The translations under genes and the position numbers were made by a program. Shown here piece by piece: positions 1 to 8,400 of a stretch of 23,848 nucleotides of DNA; within the stretch, counting starts at the first letter, position 1; the number at the start of each line of letters is the position of its first letter. The DNA is taken from the IMG/VR virus record IMGVR_UViG_3300000101_000175, positions 1 to 23,848 of that record, one strand, 5' to 3'. Under the pieces are notes generated by a model. It searched no databases. It worked only from the letters and a program-made list of their open reading frames with translations, and was not told the origin of the DNA. The DNA comes from a virus.

Positions 1-407
1 CTAAGTTCCTTGCTAACTTTAATAGATTTTTTTATATTTTTAGGAGTTGCTATCTCACTTTTTTTATTTACCGACTTTGTAGAGGTTGCTGTATCCGTTG
101 ATTTATCTTCAGTATCTTTACCCTTATCTAATTTATCAAGATCTTTTTTAGAAGCATTCTTTTTAATAATTTTTTGAGTTTTAGGATTTACGTTTTGTAC
201 TGCATAAACATTACCTGATTTTTTGTTTTTTACTATAGATTTTTCGGTTAATCCATGAACATACTCCACAATAAACTTGTGAGGTAATCCGAAATGATAT
301 AAAATTTCACGCAGATTCTCGATGTGATCTGGATTAGATACATCAGGTTGACCATCGTCTACACGATAAGCCCATTCAGCTAGTATTTTATTTGTATTGA
401 ATTTCAT
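1..407 (-). CDS. Unknown lysine-rich protein, N-terminal part (cut by window edge)
   Basis: An open frame runs from an ATG at 407-405 to the left edge without a stop, giving about 135 residues. It begins MKFNTNKILAEWAYRV. The first 55 or so residues look like a compact helical domain, with a DDGQPDVSNPDHIENLRE stretch followed by LPHKFIVEYVHGLTEK. After that comes a segment ending KIIKKNASKKDLDKL, then a lysine, threonine and serine-rich linker. The start lies 24 bases after the polymerase stop, with only a weak GGA-type ribosome binding site. The domain style resembles unannotated proteins I associate with marine T4-like phages, but I cannot assign a function. The lysine-rich linker suggests that a larger multi-domain protein continues outside the window. 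The reading frame is well supported; the role is unknown. Confidence 0.75.
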   Translation of the reverse strand, partial: MKFNTNKILAEWAYRVDDGQPDVSNPDHIENLREILYHFGLPHKFIVEYVHGLTEKSIVKNKKSGNVYAVQNVNPKTQKIIKKNASKKDLDKLDKGKDTEDKSTDTATSTKSVNKKSEIATPKNIKKSIKVSKEL

Positions 408-430
408 GCATGTATTCCATAATATAATTA

Positions 431-1753
431 TTAGATTGCATGTTCAAACACTAGAGATTCTAGAGTGTTATAAGTATCTCCTATCTGACCTTTCACAGGA
501 TATTTCATAGCATTTTTAATGTCTACGAAAAACTGTTCGCCGTCAGAAGGGTTAAAATCGAATGTAAATGAATCGTAGGTGTATAGTACCAACTTAGATT
601 TATAACCACTCATTACTTTGAATACCTCTTTTAGTATCAAAACGTTGCTTTCCGTTTCCAGTGCTTGCAGATAATAATTAAACAGCTTTGGAGCGTTCAT
701 CTCCGTTAAATTGTCCGCATGTAACCTTCTTGTTAATAAGTATGTAGTTATAAACTTTTTCGACTTAAATTGTTTCCATAATTCGCGAGTAAATTCGTGT
801 ACTTTACCAAAAAACTCTATCTCACGCATCTCTTTAGGAATACCACCATAAATTATTTTGAAAGATAAAGCTTTAGATTCACGATATTCTTCTTCTGTAA
901 GTTCGTCTTTACCAAAGTACTGTTTACCAAGATATTCATGAACAGAAGTATCAGGAAATGTATAACCTACCACATCAGCCATTAAACGGATATGATATGC
1001 ATCAAAATCAAACTCTAATATTTTACCACCATCAAATCGACTAACGAATCTATCTCTTGAACCATCCTCTTTATTTAATGCAGCATAATTTATACCACCA
1101 TATCTATTAGATGGTCTACCAGTTGATGTATATGGATTATACTGTGTATACTCCATACCTTTTGTAGTATATAGACCAGCTTGCTCTATACCGTACAATA
1201 TATACAGCATATCTTCATTATATCTAGTGTATGAATTAGCCTGTTGCTTATCTTGCGTTATATACTGTTTGTACGTGATATCCTTAATGCTCCTGCATTT
1301 TTCCAGATGTTTATATAAAGGTATAACCGTGTTTACTCTTGGAAGACTTGAATACCTTCTTTCTATAAAGTCATGAGCTGGAGTTGTAATATGGGAAGTA
1401 TCAGTAGGTTTATTAGAGACAAACCAACCAGCCATATTCAAATCAATAATTTTACGTGAACGTTGTTTACTCCACTTAAAAGCGTGTAAAAACTCTTTTT
1501 TATCATTCACATAAATATAAGAAAATTTAGCTAGTATACCTTCGATTTGATCTACAGTAAATTGGATATCAGAATCTGGGTGATTGATAGGTATTATAAA
1601 ATCACGTTCCTTTGAAGCAATATATAGTAACGATAAGGTATTTTCATTAGGATGTTTGTATAAATCTGTAAATATAGGTATAGCGTATATCTCAGTTTGA
1701 GTTTGAGACAAATCAAAAATATCTAATATTGTACTTCGTGATTCTACTATCAT
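431..1753 (-). CDS. Family A DNA polymerase-like protein lacking a recognisable exonuclease
   Basis: Likely a template-dependent nucleotidyl transferase of 440 residues, about the size of a polymerase core plus a short N-terminal domain. Family A landmarks occur in order: TSTGRPSN (209-216), motif A EFDFDAYHIRLMA (247-259) with candidate metal ligand D249, motif B with K294, F298, Y302 and G303 in the canonical spacing, and motif C YTYDSF (391-396) with candidate metal ligand D394. Three usual residues differ. The motif A glutamate that gates sugars in Klenow polymerase aligns with H254, the motif C glutamate after the aspartate is S395, and the motif B arginine is displaced by one position. 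Residues 1-200 may be a degenerate 3'-5' exonuclease fold, but no DxE motif is visible. Family A polymerases without exonuclease are known from other phages, for example Rhodothermus phage RM378 (from memory). The gene stands directly after tail genes. A hairpin precedes the start and the ribosome binding site is weak. Family assignment is good; catalytic activity is inferred. Confidence 0.8.
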   Translation of the reverse strand: MIVESRSTILDIFDLSQTQTEIYAIPIFTDLYKHPNENTLSLLYIASKERDFIIPINHPDSDIQFTVDQIEGILAKFSYIYVNDKKEFLHAFKWSKQRSRKIIDLNMAGWFVSNKPTDTSHITTPAHDFIERRYSSLPRVNTVIPLYKHLEKCRSIKDITYKQYITQDKQQANSYTRYNEDMLYILYGIEQAGLYTTKGMEYTQYNPYTSTGRPSNRYGGINYAALNKEDGSRDRFVSRFDGGKILEFDFDAYHIRLMADVVGYTFPDTSVHEYLGKQYFGKDELTEEEYRESKALSFKIIYGGIPKEMREIEFFGKVHEFTRELWKQFKSKKFITTYLLTRRLHADNLTEMNAPKLFNYYLQALETESNVLILKEVFKVMSGYKSKLVLYTYDSFTFDFNPSDGEQFFVDIKNAMKYPVKGQIGDTYNTLESLVFEHAI

Positions 1754-1755
1754 CG

Positions 1756-1790
1756 GAACTTTCTTTTATCTAATATAGGAAAAAAAGTTC
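1756..1790 (-). other. Hairpin between the 209-residue gene and the polymerase gene
   Basis: A perfect 7-bp inverted repeat (GAACTTT / AAAGTTC) encloses a 21-base loop and ends three bases before the polymerase ATG. A run of seven T (minus strand) lies in its upstream arm and start of the loop rather than after the stem, so it does not look like an intrinsic terminator. It could limit access to the polymerase start or stabilise the message. In AT-rich DNA it could also be chance. Confidence 0.3.
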
Positions 1791-1794
1791 AGAT

Positions 1795-2424
1795 CTACAA
1801 CTCTATGTCAGTATTTGAATCACTATTGTTAATATCATATGGGGAAAACTTTGTCAATCGATTTTTTAAAAGTGTGTATAACCCTTTTATTACTTTACTC
1901 TTTTCTATTAGAGTTCTAGCGTTAGTATTACTAACACCTGGTGTAATAATAAGACTACCACTCTTTACATCAAATTCAGGTCCCACTATCTTCCATCTCA
2001 ATACAACTGACTTAAATAAACTTGGATTAATACCAGCAGTACCATCTGAAACAGTGCTATACTGATCTTTATCAAGCTCGTAAACTCTCGCTCGTTTATC
2101 ATTACGCTTTTGAATAAAATACCTATTAAAAAATCCTCGTTTAATATCACCTTTATTAGGAGCTATAACTGCAGGAGTTGGATCGTCAAAATCTAAATCA
2201 GTTGTATAACCAACCCCTTCTGCAAGCCCTGTATATATTTGCGATTGTTCGTTAAATACAGTCTTTAAAACAAATAGCGGTTGCTCTTTGTCAGCATACA
2301 CCCTACCAGTATAAGGTCCACGAACAGTTATATTATAATAGCCTATATATTCTTCACCTCCTATCATGTATTCACCACCTTTAGTGTACTGATTTTGTCG
2401 TTTTATGTAGCTTGGAGTATACAT
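1795..2424 (-). CDS. Conserved-looking phage protein of unknown function, in baseplate cluster
   Basis: A 209-residue protein with no signal peptide or membrane segment. Its N-terminal half is rich in tyrosine and glycine (YTKGGEYMIGGEEYIGYYNI, then RGPYTGRVYA), which suggests a beta-rich domain. A middle segment RGFFNRYFIQKRNDKRARVY is strongly basic, and the last 50 residues are helical and lysine-rich before an acidic tail. Its ATG shares one base with the stop of the 905-residue gene (TAATG), so translation is probably coupled. I associate this YTKGGE...GYYNI pattern with unannotated proteins next to tail genes in marine phage genomes, from memory only. The location suggests a virion or baseplate role, but no function can be assigned. 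Confidence 0.75.
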   Translation of the reverse strand: MYTPSYIKRQNQYTKGGEYMIGGEEYIGYYNITVRGPYTGRVYADKEQPLFVLKTVFNEQSQIYTGLAEGVGYTTDLDFDDPTPAVIAPNKGDIKRGFFNRYFIQKRNDKRARVYELDKDQYSTVSDGTAGINPSLFKSVVLRWKIVGPEFDVKSGSLIITPGVSNTNARTLIEKSKVIKGLYTLLKNRLTKFSPYDINNSDSNTDIEL

Positions 2425-5141
2425 TAGAACATGTCACCTACGCCAAGTGGAATTTGATTACCATTATTAACTGCACGTTTCTGTTGACCGTTTTCGTCTA
2501 TATCAGTCTTATTTGTTGGTAATGGAGGTGGAGTATAAGTTTGCGTTGAGCGTATCACTGCAGCTCTTTTAATTTTAGCTGCAGCTTGTACTTCTTTTCT
2601 AAGTGGTGCTGTACCATTAGCTTCTGAATAATATATGATTTTGTTAAGATTTGTATTAGCATCTGATATATCACTGACAGTACCACCTGTATAATATAAT
2701 CCTGCCATTAAATCAGATTGCGTATCAATTAAATCAAGTTGGTTCTCTTGTTTATCATTTTGTGCTTGTACTATCATTCCTTCATTAGGGTCTATACCAT
2801 CTCCACCCATTACTAAACCTTCACTTTCTAGAGATGCAAACATTGAACCAGGTAGAAGTTTACCATTATTTGATTTAGCTCCTGTAGTTTCTAGATCTTC
2901 ACCTTCTCCAACATTAGTTGCTTCTTCTGATATAGCTGCAAGGATTGCTTCTTCATCACCTCCACTAAGATTGTTCGGTACCTGACTTAACCGTATTTTG
3001 TTTAACGTACTCTCTAGCGGTGCCCATCTAAAACCTGCAGTTATAGTAGTATTCCAACTATTAGGTGATACTGAGTGCTGCACCTGTTTTGCAAATAAAT
3101 AAGTTTGTGAACGATATCGTTTAGGTAAATAATCAATAGCCATTGTAGTACCAAATTGCAATCCTGATACTCCATCTATTTCAAAATCTACATCTAATGG
3201 TATTATGTTTTTATTAGAAAGTTCACCCTTTTTTACTGTAGCTCCTGTAAATGGTGTATTAGCAGCTATATATAAAGCGTTAGTCATTTGACTGCTAATA
3301 GAAGATTTCATAGAAAGAGATTTAACTAAACTTGATAGATTATCTACTCCAAATTCAAGAGCCTGTACTTTTCCAGACCAACTAAAGTTACGGTCAACAC
3401 AAGTCATATACCCTGGCTGTTGGTCGTCCATTCTCCATTGGAATGCCCATATATTAGCACAAGAGTAGTTTATGTCGGTTGTTACTCCATTTAGAAAATC
3501 AGCTAATGAACTAGCAGCCTCTGCTTTTTCTAGTAGCACATCTATATTGACAAATATATTAGCTAGAAATCCAGCTCCAAATTCACTTTCACGATTATAA
3601 TCAATAGCTCCCATTTCTTTAGCTATAGTGTCAGGTACATTAAAATCTACACCTCCTCCTTGTAGCCCAGTAGGTACATATTTTTTAACTTTAGATTTTT
3701 CACTTGCGTCGTATTTATTGGTAATACCAACTTGATTCGGTAATAGACATACACCAGGGTCACAGGATAATAGTTGAGGGTGATTACTGATAACTGATAC
3801 AGGCCTTTTAGGAACTGTTGTTATATCTTCACCTTCTTTTTCTACATCTTCTACTACTTTGATTGGACCTGCACTTAACCCAGCATCTTGTTCGTCTGGA
3901 CTACCACCAATAGATAGCATAGCAATTGGAGGTGTTATGTTGTTATCCCCTACTTCAGCTCTTGTATGGTTAGAAGTAAGACAATATAATTTATTACACA
4001 ATCGATCTACTATATCACCAAATCTAACGTATAGTTGTTTTTTTCTATGTCTATCGTTTTCTTCAGATGCTTTTGAAGTATCACCTGTATTTAATCTGTA
4101 AAATTTACATTTTAAAGGTCCTATTGACTCTTTAAAATCTATAGTAAATTCTGATATAGTGTTGTTTGATCCTTGACTTGACAGTTTTTTTGATATAACC
4201 TCAAGTGCTGAAGTCAGAGTAAATCCACCACTTGGTAGTTTAGCTTCATCAGCTGCAGTCATTTTTAAATTATGAAAAGGAGTATTTACGTTAGCAGTAA
4301 ATATTGAATCACCAATATCAGCTATTGTAGTTGTACAATCAAAAGATTTATCCTTATTTATAGTCCAGCTAAAGTTTACAATTGTACCAAATAGACCATC
4401 ATAACACCCACCAGATGCTAGTTTGTTTTCTTGAATTTCTCTATACACTTTACCAGGAAATTTTAAAGTATCGTCTGAGAGTGTGACTCCTGGTATTTTA
4501 GTACTAGTAAATTCAGATCCTGCAGTATTTATTGACCAACCCCATTCTAATAACACCTTAAATCCTGGATACATATAGTATTTTTCCATTCTTTCTAGAT
4601 CATCTAGTGTGTGGCATTTGAATGCTACTACAGCTTTTTTTAATGCTCCCATATCACCTTTGTAAGTAACTTCAATATTAGTTATACCTGGTGATGGTCT
4701 TAAGCGATTCTCAAGTGGGGTTATTTTGGTTTCATCATCCATACTATATTGAAACGGGTTTATATATGTTTGAGAAAAGTTTCTTGAAAGATTAAGATTT
4801 CCTCCATCTAAACCTTCTGGGTCTATTTGACCGATACCACCATAAAGTATGTGTTGAAATCGTGTTTCATTGGTAGGTGCACCTCCTCCCAATAGTACAT
4901 TAGTAGTTGCAGCTTCAGCGTACAATTGAGATATATTGTTTCCATCTTTGTCCAGTTTAGGTACTGCATTTGAGCACATCCGTATCCATGGTGTTTTTAA
5001 ATGGTGCCAGTTTTTTAAATTTTCTGCTCCTGATATAGCTTTTGAATCTTTGTCTTCACGCTTTCCAGTGATACCCATGGTGCGTCGGATCATCTCTTTC
5101 ATTACGTATTTATGTGCTTTTGCATCACCTACACCTGCCAT
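2424..5141 (-). CDS. Large probable baseplate structural protein
   Basis: A 905-residue protein without signal peptide or membrane helix. The N-terminal third holds a block at about 145-202 with LRPSPGITNIEVTYKGDMG, then a helix with LDDLERMEKYY and the motif YPGFKVLLEWGW. I associate this arrangement with large tail or baseplate proteins of marine and large phages. Around 520-585 is a second block with FLANIFVNIDVL and WAFQWRMDDQQPGYMTCVD, followed by beta-rich sequence to about 730. The last 170 residues are low-complexity, polar and proline-rich, probably flexible. It follows the LysM-like baseplate gene with its start two bases before that gene's stop triplet; an AGGG ribosome binding site lies about nine bases upstream of the ATG. 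Being large, multidomain and between baseplate genes, it may be a hub or wedge component (compare T4 gp27 or gp6 in role, not in sequence). Exact role unproven. Confidence 0.7.
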   Translation of the reverse strand: MAGVGDAKAHKYVMKEMIRRTMGITGKREDKDSKAISGAENLKNWHHLKTPWIRMCSNAVPKLDKDGNNISQLYAEAATTNVLLGGGAPTNETRFQHILYGGIGQIDPEGLDGGNLNLSRNFSQTYINPFQYSMDDETKITPLENRLRPSPGITNIEVTYKGDMGALKKAVVAFKCHTLDDLERMEKYYMYPGFKVLLEWGWSINTAGSEFTSTKIPGVTLSDDTLKFPGKVYREIQENKLASGGCYDGLFGTIVNFSWTINKDKSFDCTTTIADIGDSIFTANVNTPFHNLKMTAADEAKLPSGGFTLTSALEVISKKLSSQGSNNTISEFTIDFKESIGPLKCKFYRLNTGDTSKASEENDRHRKKQLYVRFGDIVDRLCNKLYCLTSNHTRAEVGDNNITPPIAMLSIGGSPDEQDAGLSAGPIKVVEDVEKEGEDITTVPKRPVSVISNHPQLLSCDPGVCLLPNQVGITNKYDASEKSKVKKYVPTGLQGGGVDFNVPDTIAKEMGAIDYNRESEFGAGFLANIFVNIDVLLEKAEAASSLADFLNGVTTDINYSCANIWAFQWRMDDQQPGYMTCVDRNFSWSGKVQALEFGVDNLSSLVKSLSMKSSISSQMTNALYIAANTPFTGATVKKGELSNKNIIPLDVDFEIDGVSGLQFGTTMAIDYLPKRYRSQTYLFAKQVQHSVSPNSWNTTITAGFRWAPLESTLNKIRLSQVPNNLSGGDEEAILAAISEEATNVGEGEDLETTGAKSNNGKLLPGSMFASLESEGLVMGGDGIDPNEGMIVQAQNDKQENQLDLIDTQSDLMAGLYYTGGTVSDISDANTNLNKIIYYSEANGTAPLRKEVQAAAKIKRAAVIRSTQTYTPPPLPTNKTDIDENGQQKRAVNNGNQIPLGVGDMF

Positions 5142-5143
5142 AA

Positions 5144-5473
5144 CTATTTCCCTATACTGTTTTTAATTTGCAAATCTTTTATTATTTTATTAATATCACC
5201 AGGTATAAACAATTGCAATCCTGGTTCTATAAATAGACTATCCCCTGGTAATTTATTTGCAAGTGCAATTACCCACCATAATGTACGATCATTAAAAAAT
5301 CTATGAGCTAATAGGTCCAATCTATCAGTAGTTTTAGCTGTTATTATTGTATCACCTGGTCGTCTAGATATCTCAGGCAGTAAATTAGTTGTAAGTCCAA
5401 TTTCACCATAATGTAAATCATTCTCATGTGTATCTAAATTTACAGTTTTTTTATTGTATAAATATCGTTGCAT
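5144..5473 (-). CDS. LysM-like baseplate wedge protein (T4 gp53-type)
   Basis: A 109-residue protein whose C-terminal half reads DRLDLLAHRFFNDRTLWWVI (positions 50-69), then ALANKLPGDSLFIEPGLQLFIPGD. This is the classic pattern of the phage baseplate LysM-like fold: a helix with LLA..F..D..LWW.IA..N, then a strand ending in a G..L.IP motif. In T4 the related protein gp53 is a wedge component at the baseplate periphery; in other phages a similar domain links hub proteins. Since it sits among structural genes and has no signal peptide, I infer a virion role rather than binding to host peptidoglycan. The ATG has a strong AGGAG five bases upstream, overlapping the end of the preceding 1292-residue gene region. 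The family call is good; equivalence to gp53 is by type only. Confidence 0.78.
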   Translation of the reverse strand: MQRYLYNKKTVNLDTHENDLHYGEIGLTTNLLPEISRRPGDTIITAKTTDRLDLLAHRFFNDRTLWWVIALANKLPGDSLFIEPGLQLFIPGDINKIIKDLQIKNSIGK

Positions 5474-5481
5474 ATAATCTC

Positions 5482-8400
5482 CTATTTATTTATTGGTAAC
5501 TCAGCAAAGAAAGTTCCATCAGCTGTTTCTGGTGATACACCTCCACCTATATGTATACCTGCCATAGATGCATCTTTACCAAACACACTACTCATGTGTG
5601 GACCATCACCTATAACTGTAAACCCTAATGCTACTGATACAATCTGAGGTAACTGTGCTACTCGAGTTGATTCTTGTTCTAAATTTATCTCCCATGGATA
5701 ATCATTATCTACTGTAGTAGCTATAGAGTTAAAATATCCTGGACATCTAAACAGCCAATCACCCATGGTTAATTTAATTAGAGGAGCTATCATAGATTCC
5801 CGAAATGCTTGATTAGGTATAGTATCATTGTAATGTGGATATGCTAAACCGTATAAATAATTAATTTTCTTATACATAGGGACCATACCGATACGTGATA
5901 AAGATGCAAATTTTAAAGTGAAGGTAACTTCACGACTAGCACCACTATACGAGTGTACTTGATCTGGCCTTCCAACATACTGATTTTTAGTCCATTCAGG
6001 TGTTATTGTATCTGATATTTCAGACAAGTATGAACGGAAACGAACTATTTTTTTAGAGTCACCTACTGATGATGGTATATCTTCAACCATTAGTTTAATC
6101 ATATCACGTTGGCCATTTATTTCATCAGTCTGTACATCACCGTAATCTTGATCGAAATCTATATACTCATCCATACCATGATCTAGACGGAAGTTCTGAT
6201 CTTCACCATCTAGTGGTAAGAAGTTTCTATCTCTGTCAGCTCCATAAGGTGTGTAACCAAATTTAGCATCTCGACTATAATCACTATAAGGAAACGTACC
6301 ACTGTCACCTAGTGATAGCATGTCAGGGTTTGATCGAGTATCACCGATTTCTTCAAAAATATCTTCTCTAAAATCTTTAGCTACTCCTTCAAAACCTTCT
6401 CTGTTATCAGATGCCAAAGCTAAACCGTAATGACTTATAGTTGAATATTTAGCTAGCAAACTACTTCTACCACCTTGCCCTTCATCTTGACTACTTTCTA
6501 GAGATTCACCAGTTAAATGTTCACCTGCATTGTAATATCTTCGTATAGTTGTACCACCAATACCATATAACGATTTAGGTCCAGCAAAAGCGGTATCTGA
6601 TAGTAGATCTATTTTTTGACCTGTAAATCCTAGTAGATTCCCTAGACCTAAAAAGCCTCCAGCTCCATTACCTGAAGCTCCGAAGTGTAATTCATCTTTA
6701 AGACTCATTAACCTATTACGACCACCTTTACCTACTTTTGCAGGCCCAAATTCAGCTCTATCAGCATCGTAAGGGTTAATACCACTATGTGCTTTAACTG
6801 CAGTTTCATAAGTTGATTTATCTTCACCTATACCATTTAACAGTCCATGTCGATACAATTTAATACCAAACGGACCAGTTAACATATTAGCTAGAAGACC
6901 AATACCTAGATTAAATACTCGTGTTCGCCTGCCTAAGAATGCCATTTCAGTTTCAACTTTAGGGTTAGAAGCTTGAAGCCCTATCTGTTTGAGTCCCCAC
7001 AATAATCCTTTGATAGGATCAGAAATAATATGTTTTGTATTACGTACAACATCTAACAATGCTCTATTACCTAGAGTTAAAAATCCACCTCTGAAAGCTC
7101 CTTCATCAAACGGTGTACCTTCGTTAGAAAATCCATTCCATTTTTTACCTATATCTCTTAAAATATGAGGTTTTTTATATGATTTTAATCCTTTAGGATC
7201 ATCACCAGTTCCACCAAACGTTAAATCATGACCATAAGTACCATCAGTATCATAATCTATAGTTCTTGCAAATAATTCGTTTCTAACAAACCCTTCTCTT
7301 TGATTAGCTACACCAGCTGAACTGTAAGATAAATTTTGTGTATTGTAGTTCGGGTATCCATCTACATGAGTATAGTTAGCTACGACTGCTGCTTCACCAG
7401 TAGGACCAGTATTAGAAGGTATTAACACTTTTATACTATCTAGAGGTGAAGGTGAATGTTCTCTGCTGGCAAAGTTAGCTAGAACACTTTTTGGATGTGA
7501 TCCATTTAATTCAATATCCGCTTCAAAGTTACCTAAACTATTCTCATACTTATTACCTTCATTAAAATGTAATCTATTAGGGCTTGCATTATAAAGGTTG
7601 TATTGTACTGGATCAGTGCCTGCTAATTTATTTATTGTAATTTGAGGATTAATTGGTATCTGTTCTGCTAGAGATGAAATATACAATCCTCCATAAGGAT
7701 TACCAGCATCAGCAAATGGGACATCATACATTAACCTACCTGTCCCTGCAGGACCTACATCAGTTGGATATTCATATGTCAATGTACCAGGAGTACCTGC
7801 TACACCATTGAACTGGGTCTTAGGTAAACCTAAATCAAACATTTGAGGTGTAAATCCTTTAGCTCCAGAAGTTGTATCATCAAATGCATTAATTATACCA
7901 ATATCACCTGATGTGTTACCTCCAGAAGTAAATTCACCAAGACCGGTTGGATTATTACCCATTACTGGTACTTGACCTTGAACACCTCCGAACGTTGAGT
8001 GTGTAAATCCTTCTGTCTGTAAACCTATTTTACCTCCACCTGCAAAACTCTCTAAACTAAACTGAGAATCTTCTATTGGTTGATTTTGTACAAAACCATT
8101 AGGAAATAAAGGAGTTGTATAAGGAGTAGGATATGTATTAGTAAATAAACTGTTACCTATAAGGCCAAAACCTAAACCGTGATTATCTGGATATGTGTAA
8201 TCACCTGCTGTAGCTCCTTTAAATTGCGTAGGTGTACCTGTATCAAAAAATGTAGTAAATCCTTGAGCATCTAAGTTTTCAATATCTAAGAAATTAACAC
8301 CTTGACTTGAATCTACTGATCCATAACCTAGCTGCATAGAGTCAGGGTATGTATATGTTTGACCTGCTATCCCTTTAAATTGACTTTCTAATACAGAATT

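Noticed and set aside
405-436. CATGCA / TGCATG inverted repeat around the end of the polymerase gene and the next start
   Set aside because: The short, self-palindromic hexamers with a long loop are most likely chance.
431-1753. Possibility that the polymerase-like gene is a T7-type RNA polymerase because of its YDSF motif
   Set aside because: The TGR motif, the D-x4-H-I-R spacing of motif A and the overall order fit family A DNA polymerases better, and the protein is far shorter than single-subunit RNA polymerases.
4352-4361. An exact T4 late promoter box (TATAAATA) on the minus strand
   Set aside because: It lies in the middle of the 905-residue gene with no start nearby, and such an AT-only octamer is expected by chance in this sequence.
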